This document shows positions 15,551-20,961 of a DNA stretch of 20,961 nt, in pieces; within the stretch, counting starts at the first letter, position 1, and every line of letters starts with the position of its first letter. Origin of the DNA: Chara braunii (lineage: Eukaryota > Streptophyta > Charophyceae > Charales > Characeae); NCBI GenBank assembly GCA_003427395.1, contig BFEA01000201.1:214801-235761 (forward strand). Reading direction: 5' to 3'. The notes below the pieces were generated by a model that saw only the letters and a program-made list of their open reading frames with translations, was not told the DNA's origin and made no database searches. Both the position numbers and the translations under genes were made by a program.

Positions 15551-16590
15551 ATCTTTAACTACATTGCATGGAGCCTGCAATGTCTGAACATGGTCAATAA
15601 CGGGAAGAAAATTTGCTGCCTGAAAAGTAGTGCATTATACGGCTCACTAACTCTACTTGCTTGGAGTTCTCTTACCTATCTGACGGGGTTTCACTGGATC
15701 AAGTGACCAGTTTCCCTGTGGACTTCCAGGCAAACCTCAGGACACGAAAGTGGGCAAAGCCGAAGTCAGGGCGAGTTTGAGATAAAGGGAATGCTCATAC
15801 TTTCGGACAAATTCAGTACAACGCGGGCAACGAGCAGGTTATGTCATCCAAATTTTAGGATCCTTATGTAACCTATTCAATGATTCAGGGCGTACTCTCA
15901 CACCAGTACCTCTTAATCACAAAGGTTGCTGGGTTTGGTGGGTGGCAAATACTGGGAAAGGCAGGTTGCTGAGCCAGACTTTTTGTACTTATAGCATAGG
16001 ACATATGTAGCTGTGGTGACGCTTGCTTTTGCCTGTGTTACCCTGGGTGCTCGCCCTGCAAGTGTTCTTTCCTTTGCAACTTTCTGGCTGTGTTGTACTG
16101 TTGTTTCCACTTTTTCTTTTATATATAAAACTTTTCAACAGCTCCAGCTATCGTGAGGGAAACGTCGGAGGGAACCAGCTTCTAGATGGTGCAATTAGTC
16201 TTTCGCCCCTATACCCAAGTCCGACGAACGATTTGCACGTCAGTATCGCTGCGAGCCNCCACCAGAGTTTCCTCTGGCCTCACCCACAGTTTTTTCGACT
16301 TGTTTCTAATGATATGCATATTTTCCCCAATCTCGTTACATGAATTTCTTAAAACAAAAGGTGGGTTTGCTGGTACATGTGGAATTCCCTGCAAAATAGT
16401 TCATTCTGAGGCTGGGCAGGTTGTTGACGTTTGCTGGTGTGGATGATGGGTTTGACTGGAAGAGCGGCTGAAAAAAATGAGGTCGTATTGTTACCTATCA
16501 GTCTTCAAAGGAGTCCATTCTGAACGTACATCAATTACAGTCTCACGCTTCCTTCCGTTTGGCCAAAGTAGGTCTGTATAACCCCGAACA
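15551..16590. other. No gene recognised; one ambiguous base
   Basis: Short unrelated ORFs on both strands and no visible repeat. An N at 16258 marks an unresolved base. Confidence 0.5.
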
Positions 16591-16594
16591 ATCC

Positions 16595-17145
16595 GTGCTT
16601 GTGGAATTTGGGCACACTGGCAGAGCCAGTGAACGGCTTAGCGACAGCTGTCATTCTAGAGCAAGGGCAAGCAGTTAGAGCCACATCGGTTCGGTATGGG
16701 GTCTGACGCTGAAGGAAAGAAAAAACAATATCGATGGTCAGTATCTCGTAATGGGTGCTTGTGGAATCTCCGCCATTGGCAGATCCAATGAATTTGTGGT
16801 GACAGCTGTCATCCCGGAGACAGGGACCAGAGATCCAAGCTCGGTATCGTTTAATCCGTGCTTGGGGGAACCTCTGACATTGTTTCAATGGCAGAGCCCG
16901 GCTCGGCCATTGACAGAGCCAGCGAATGGTGTGGTTACAATTGTCATCCTAGAGACAGGACCAGCGTTTACGATGGCATTGTTTCAGCAATGGTATCTGA
17001 CAGGTGCTATCTGACAGGAGCAGGTAAGAGAGAACGTCGGATAGAAGGTCAATCTATCTTACTCTTTGCTTGTGGAATTTTGGTCATTGGGAGAGCCAGT
17101 GAACCGTTTGGCGACAACTGTCATCCTAGAGAGGGCAAGGGGTTA
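16595..17145 (+). repeat. Degenerate tandem repeat, four units
   Basis: GTGCTTGTGGAAT-like starts at 16595, 16755, 16858 and about 17067 are each followed by CATTGGCAGAGCCA(G)TGAA, a GACAGCTGTCATCC-type block and (GA)GAGACAGG or GAGGGCAAGG. The spacing is irregular (about 160, 104 and 209). An ORF at 16858-17439 reads the blocks as GRASE..CGDNCHPRE-like repeats, but unit divergence and the U2 copy inside its 3' half argue against a protein. Confidence 0.55.
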
Positions 17146-17208
17146 TGGAACTTAGAGACACCGTGTCCGCAAAGTTATTTGACTGCAAAAGGTAGAAAAA
17201 GGCCTTCA

Positions 17209-17311
17209 AGGCCAAGCCTTGTGGCTAAGATACAGTGTAGTATCTGTTCTGGTCCGTTTAATATCTGGTCCTTGGTACACTGGAAAAGGAAAAGGAAAAA
17301 AAAAAGAAAAA
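17209..17311 (+). pseudogene. U2 snRNA-like pseudogene with A-rich tail
   Basis: It matches U2 from about nt 12 (GCCTTGTGGCTAAGAT) through AGTGTAGTATCTGTTCT to TTTAATATCTGG, then loses similarity near 17282. The GTAGTA branch-point pairing sequence is intact. An A-rich tail (AAAAGG)n/A10 runs at about 17283-17311. The 5' end is scrambled and no flanking duplication is clear. 3' truncation plus an A-tail fits an old retroposed copy. Confidence 0.7.
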
Positions 17312-17449
17312 GCCGAGGAGACGTCATGTCAGCATGGTATTGCTATGTGTGTTATTTTGTGCACGCCGCCGTTACCAAAAACGGAGCCCGAATAGTATTT
17401 GGTCTTGATTGCGAATATGAGAGGGTATATATTATATAATGCACGTCTG

Positions 17450-17682
17450 TTAAAATTGGAACGGTACAGAGAAGGGTACATTAGCAAATGGCCCCTGCGC
17501 AAGGATGACACGCGTAAATCGAGAAATGGTCCAAATGTTTTGTTGAAGTTACCATGAGCATGCAGACATGTTGGCAATGGACAGTCTTATTAACTTTTCC
17601 ATGTTTGTGGTCACTCTGCCTCTCTTTCTTGTGGTGTCTTTGTACTGCATAAAAAATAATAAATAATAAAATAATAATAATA
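17450..17682 (+). pseudogene. U6-like copy fused to an unrelated body with (TAA)n tail
   Basis: 17450-17535 is U6: TTAAAATTGGAACGGTACAG, then TGGCCCCTGCGCAAGGATGA and AATCGAGAAATGGTCCAAAT, the best-preserved copy in the window. Small insertions break AGATTAGCATGG. A body of about 115 bp with no U6 similarity leads to (AATAA)/(TAA)n at 17651-17687. ATAATGCACGTCTG (17436-17449) and ATAATGCATGTCTG (17683-17696) match 13 of 14 and may be the target duplication. Part of the left one could instead be decayed U6 5' sequence. Confidence 0.6.
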
Positions 17683-17926
17683 ATAATGCATGTCTGATGG
17701 TGTTTTGAAGAAATTCGACCGAGTTCTTTTTCCTTGTTGTACCCCTTTTTGCTGCCCTTTCTTTTTCTCCTTTTTACTCTATCGTGGAGTTCGGTAATCA
17801 ATTCCTTTTTGCATTGTCAGCTATTCGACACTGCCAAGGGCACACACAAACTAATACCTACTCAACTCAGGTGGTGGAAATGAGATGAAGCTAAAGGAAT
17901 GTAGCAGCGTTGGCGGTGGAGAGTGA

Positions 17927-17940
17927 AAACAAAAGGTTTT

Positions 17941-17973
<33 letters not shown>

Positions 17974-18074
17974 TTTTTATGTGACCCGATGGACCACGGT
18001 TCAGATAATAAACTGATCAGAACAGATACTACACTTGATCTTAGCCAAAAGCCCGAGAAAGGTATAAACAAAAG
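17927..18074 (-). pseudogene. Retroposed U2 snRNA copy with A-tail and 9-bp target duplication
   Basis: On the minus strand U2 begins exactly at 18065 (ATACCTTTCTCGGGCTTTTG) and runs past AAGTGTAGTATCTGTTCT to a plant-type GTGGTCCATCGGGTCAC stem near 17980. It then passes abruptly into an A/(AAT)n tail (17937-17979). AAACAAAAG lies on both sides, at 17927-17935 and 18066-18074, the latter abutting the U2 5' end. That is the signature of LINE-type target-primed insertion. It lacks the 3' half of U2 and the Sm site, so it is not functional. Confidence 0.85.
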
Positions 18075-18326
18075 TTTTTAAAGAGGCATAGAAAAGGAAA
18101 GAAGAGAAAACAGGTGTTGTCAAATAGGCAAAAAATAATCACAGATGAGAGAAAAGACCGAATACAAGGCAAGGAGAAAAATTCAAAAAATAGAAATGGT
18201 GTTGAATTTGTGTGTATAGGGGTTGGGTTTATGTCAGGTAAGGTTTGGAGAACTTTGGACTGCCGCAGACACTCGTTTGGGAGGTATTTTTGTGGGATTA
18301 GTTTGTGGGTATTGGACCTATTGGTG

Positions 18327-18500
18327 CTTAAAGCACCAGTACACCACATATCTGCCCGCGGGTGTCAGCATGAAACCCGCACCACTTCGGAGGCCGCCAA
18401 TTTTTTTTTTCAATGGCGGGCCTGGCCACGCGGCGTCTCGGAGTTTTTATTGTGATGACAAAAACTTTCTGCAAGGCTGGGGCCGTGTACTAGTGAAGAC
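18327..18500. mobile_element. TTAAACC-family MITE-like unit
   Basis: The left end CTTAAAGCACCAGTACACC and the right end (inverted) TCTTCACTAGTACACGGCCC are diverged forms of the family ends at 1709-1885; the CAAGGCTGGGGCCGTGTACT block is identical in both. No target duplication is identifiable. Confidence 0.45.
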
Positions 18501-18501
18501 G

Positions 18502-18781
18502 TTAAACCACCAGTACTTGGCTCAGCTATCGTCCGTGGAAAAAAAATGGAGTAGAAACATTTATAGTCGGATGAATTTGGGTGCTCTTGTAGTGGCTCGT
18601 ACGTTTCCTAAAATTGTGGCTTGTTAAACCACCAGTACTTGGCCCAGCTATCGACCGTGGAAAAAAATAGAGTAGAAACATTTCTAGTCGGATGAATTTG
18701 GGCGCTCCTGTAGTAGGCCATGCATTTCCTAAAATTGTGGCGCATTAACGGGCACGACTCTTGGAAGTACTGGTGGTTTAA
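18502..18781. mobile_element. TTAAACC-ended unit with internal 122-bp tandem duplication
   Basis: TTAAACCACCAGTACTT at 18502 is the exact reverse complement of AAGTACTGGTGGTTTAA at about 18765-18781. TTAAACCACCAGTACTTGGC recurs at 18624, so 18502-18623 and 18624-18745 are two head-to-tail units, both with GTAGAAACATTT, AGTCGGATGAATTTGGG and TTTCCTAAAATTGTGGC. Non-coding. Confidence 0.8.
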
Positions 18782-18838
18782 GTGAATGGCTTACTGAGAT
18801 TGAAAGGTTAGATGGCATATGCAATGATCATGGTGTGA

Positions 18839-18854
18839 GGGGGGGGGGGGGGGG
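18839..18854 (+). repeat. Poly-G homopolymer, 16 bases
   Basis: A run of 16 G closely followed by two A runs (18858-18866 and 18870-18876). It marks the switch to GC-rich sequence downstream. Confidence 0.95.
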
Positions 18855-18889
18855 TGGAAAAAAAAAGTTAAAAAAACCTGCGTACGGAT

Positions 18890-19260
18890 CCGGGCCGCCC
18901 GGCCGACCGGCCGCCCGGCGCCTGCCCGAGGGAGGTCCTGGGCGGCCTGGCCGGGCGGGCGGCCCGGTTGGGGGCCGGGCCCCCCCAGCACACCTTATTG
19001 GCAGGGGGGTTCCGACCCTGAATCGGCTCGATTTCGCGTTTCTAGGGCCTACCAGGTCCGACCACGCCGAGAAAACGGCGCGTCGGGCCCGTGAGGCCTG
19101 CTTTTTTTTTTCTGAATTTTGGACGGCCCTCCGGCCGTCGATCATCCATGATCGACGGTCAGAGGGCCGTTCGTTTTTGGAGGGAAAAAGGAGGCCCCGT
19201 TTGAACAACGGACTGGCTGGGGCGGTCTGCATTGGATTTCCAAACGGGGCCCCTGCTCCA
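18890..19260. repeat. GC-rich block with three successive inverted repeats
   Basis: First, CCGGGCCGCCCG (from 18890) pairs with CGGGCGGCCCGG (ending 18967). Second, 19122-19145 pairs with 19148-19171 at 21 of 24 positions with a 2-base loop, sharing GGCCCTC and CGTCGATCAT. Third, GGCCCCGTTTG (19193-19203) pairs with CAAACGGGGCC (19241-19251). GC content is well above the neighbouring DNA. No protein is recognised. Confidence 0.7.
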
Positions 19261-19347
19261 GCCGCCTGCGTTCGTCCTTGGTGTGCGTGCGTTGTCGAAG
19301 CAGCTGCCCGTCGTCGCCATCGCCTGGGAGCTTCACTCGCCCCTCGT

Positions 19348-19495
19348 CGTCGAGTCGCTTGTCGCCCGTCGCCAGCGTCGTCCATGGTGGTGCTCGTCGA
19401 GTCGCCCGTCGCCCGCCGCCAGCGTCGTCCATTGTGGTGCTCGTCGACGAGGACTGCCTGTCAGCATCCACTGCCGCCCGTCGACGAGGACTGCC
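19348..19495 (+). repeat. 47-bp tandem repeat plus short repeats
   Basis: CGTCGAGTCGC(T/C)(T/C)GTCGCCC starts at 19348 and 19395, each followed by CCAGCGTCGTCCAT(G/T)GTGGTGCT. CGTCGACGAGGACTGCC then occurs at about 19442 and 19478. GTC-rich sequence opens frames on both strands, so the ORFs are not informative. Confidence 0.75.
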
Positions 19496-19501
19496 GGTCC
19501 G

Positions 19502-19830
19502 TTCTTCTTCTTCTTCTTCTTCTTCTTCCCTCCTCCTCCTCCTCCTCTTATTTTTCTGCTTCTTCTTCTCTCCCCCTCCTCCTCCCCCTCTCATCTTCTT
19601 CTTCATCTTCTTCTTCTTCTTCTTCTTCTTCTACTTCTTCTTCTTCTTCCTCTGATACCTCTTCTGCTTTTCTTCTACCACGACTTCTTCACTCCTCTTC
19701 CTCCTCCCCCTCTCATCTTCTTCTTCTTCTTCTTCTTCTTCTTCTTCTTCTTCTTCTTCATCTCTCGTCGTCGTCCTCCCCCTCATCTTCTTCTTCTTAT
19801 TGTTCTCTCCTCTTCCGACTATCTTCTTTT
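19502..19830 (+). repeat. CTT/CCT pyrimidine microsatellite region
   Basis: Mostly (TTC)n with CCTCCCCCTC interruptions, and a few purines (for example ATCTTCATC, CACGACTTC near 19679). Poly-Ser/Leu/Phe ORFs on + and Lys/Glu/Arg ORFs on - are by-products. Confidence 0.9.
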
Positions 19831-19884
19831 TCAGAAGTTTTTATATTTTTATATTTTTTTATTTTTTACATTCGTTCATGATAG

Positions 19885-20590
19885 GTCGTGAGATAAACGG
19901 CAGGTAAAAAAAAAAAAAAACACTGCTCCGCTCGTCATCTTCTTCTTCTTCTTCTTCTTCTTCTTCTTCTTCTTCTTCTTCTTCTTCTTCTTCTTCTTCT
20001 CTCCTCCTCTGCCTCCCCCTCGTCTTCTTCTCCTTCCTCTTCTCTCCCCCTCCTCTTCCGCCCATCTTCTTCTTCTTCTTCTTCTTGGACCTCCATACCC
20101 TAACGGCATACCGCGCCGCCATTCCCCTCCACCGCCGCCATAACCCTAGCCGCCATTCTTCTTCTTCTTCTTCTTCTTCTTCTTCTTCTTCTTCTTCTTC
20201 TTCTCTCCTCCGCCTCCCCCTCATCTTCTTCTCCTTCCTCTTCTCTCCTTCTCCTTCCTCTTCTCTCCTCCTCCTCCCCCTCATCTGCTTCTCCTTCATC
20301 TTCTCTCCTCCTCCTCCGCTTCCGTCCATCTTCTTCTTCTTCTTCTTCTTCTTCTTCTTCTTCTTCTTCTTCTCTCCTCCGCCGCTTCCCCCTCATCTTC
20401 TTCTCCTTCCTCTTCTCTCCTCCTCCTCTTCCGCCCGTCTTCTTCTTCTTCTTCTTCTTCTTCTTCTTCTTGTAGGACCGCCGCCACAGCCCGCCGCCAT
20501 ACCCCGCCACCACACCATACCGCCCTGCCGCCACCGCCATCTTGTCCATCGTTTGGTAGGCCGCGTGATGCGCGGCAGGTTAAAAAAATA
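19885..20590 (+). repeat. Higher-order CTT repeat array bounded by GGCAGGTAAAA
   Basis: (CTT)n blocks at about 19938-20000, 20155-20203, 20328-20372 and 20438-20471 alternate with a conserved mixed segment (CTCCTC(C)GCC..., CCCCCTC(A/G)TCTTC, TTCTCCTTCCTCTTCTC, CTTCCGCCC(A/G)TC). Between some units lie CCGCCGCCAT-rich spacers. The array is flanked by related boundary sequences, GATAGGTCGTGAGATAAACGGCAGGT at 19880 and GTAGGCCGCGTGATGCGCGGCAGGTT at 20556, each running into an A-run. Confidence 0.75.
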
Positions 20591-20611
20591 AAATAAAATA
20601 AAATATTCTGT

Positions 20612-20720
20612 AGTACTTCCCTCCCTCCCTCCTATCTCACCATAGTCCCTCCCTCCCTCGCCATCTCGCCATCCCTCCCTCCCTCCCTCCCATCTCGCCA
20701 TAGTCCATCCCATCTCCACA
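20612..20720 (+). repeat. CCCT/CCAT tetranucleotide repeats
   Basis: Runs of CCCTCCCT with TCTCGCCAT and TCTCACCATAGT interruptions, e.g. CATAGTCC at 20641 and 20700. Simple-sequence DNA with no gene. Confidence 0.85.
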
Positions 20721-20961
20721 TCCCATCTCCCCTGTTCTTATCAATCGTATCAGTCTTGTTCTTCTTCTTCATCTTTTTGTCCATCTTCTTCTTCTTCTCT
20801 TTCTTGTTATACCTCATCATGTTCACATGTCGGCCTGTCAAACCCACAAAAACATGCAGACATCGCAGAGCCGCCACCCCAGTATGTACTTTGTATCACA
20901 CATGCAGCAAACAGCAGGCAACATACATTGCAGAGTCCCCAACACCCAGAACCCCCCCCCC
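20721..20961. other. No gene recognised; ends in poly-C
   Basis: A CTTCTT-rich patch (20757-20800), then mixed sequence. The window ends in a run of ten C at 20952-20961, which may mark where a read or contig broke. Confidence 0.5.

Noticed and set aside
18835-19881. 348-codon + strand ORF
   Set aside because: Composed of a poly-G run, GC-rich hairpins and CTT microsatellite; the residues simply mirror base composition.
19859-20549. Minus-strand Glu/Lys/Arg-rich ORFs
   Set aside because: Translation of GAA/AGA repeats in any frame stays open; no non-repetitive domain.

Overview
This is a repeat-dominated eukaryotic nuclear segment, probably from the green plant lineage. The evidence for that lineage is several U6-like copies ending in the plant-type 3' half (ATCGAGAAATGGTCCAAAT) and a U2-like copy with the plant-type 5' end and stem-loop. 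A large-genome streptophyte alga would fit, but nothing here fixes the species. There is no operon structure, no rRNA and no CRISPR array. Protein-coding content is one convincing gene.

Layout. 1-2220: degenerate tRNA-like pieces, a perfect 32-bp inverted repeat enclosing one of them, three copies of a tRNA-derived SINE-like repeat, long poly-C and poly-T runs, and a MITE-like unit. 2500-4150: two short inverted-repeat elements with GGGCCTC ends and 3-bp target duplications, plus foldbacks. 4430-5935: four U6-like copies, AT-rich direct and inverted repeats, and a GC-rich triplet-periodic tract. 6102-6712: a third GGGCCTC element. 7000-8450: no recognisable gene; a hairpin and a 47-bp tandem repeat.

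8856-10244 is the gene. It is an intronless-looking ORF whose product has a Josephin-like cysteine protease (deubiquitinase) domain followed by two RING-like zinc modules. A copy of a local dispersed repeat supplies its first codons, and a CTT microsatellite encodes a poly-Pro/poly-Ser stretch. An A-rich tail with AATAAA-like signals follows the stop. More copies of the dispersed repeat lie at 11079-13180.

11876-12178 holds two inverted repeats interleaved as A-B-A'-B'. 12711-17145 is a series of tandem repeats (63, 132, about 230, 102 and 12 bp, and a degenerate series). 17186-18074 contains two 3'-truncated U2 copies and a U6 copy fused to an unrelated body; the minus-strand U2 copy has a T-rich tail complement and an exact 9-bp flanking duplication. 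18327-18781 is a cluster of TTAAACC-ended units. 18839 to the end is GC-rich hairpin DNA followed by long CTT/CCT pyrimidine tracts.

The candidate new biology is the fusion of a ubiquitin-removing fold with two ubiquitin-ligase-type fingers (a layout analogous to A20, but with Josephin in place of OTU), embedded in mobile DNA. The rest is a good record of snRNA retroposition and MITE activity.
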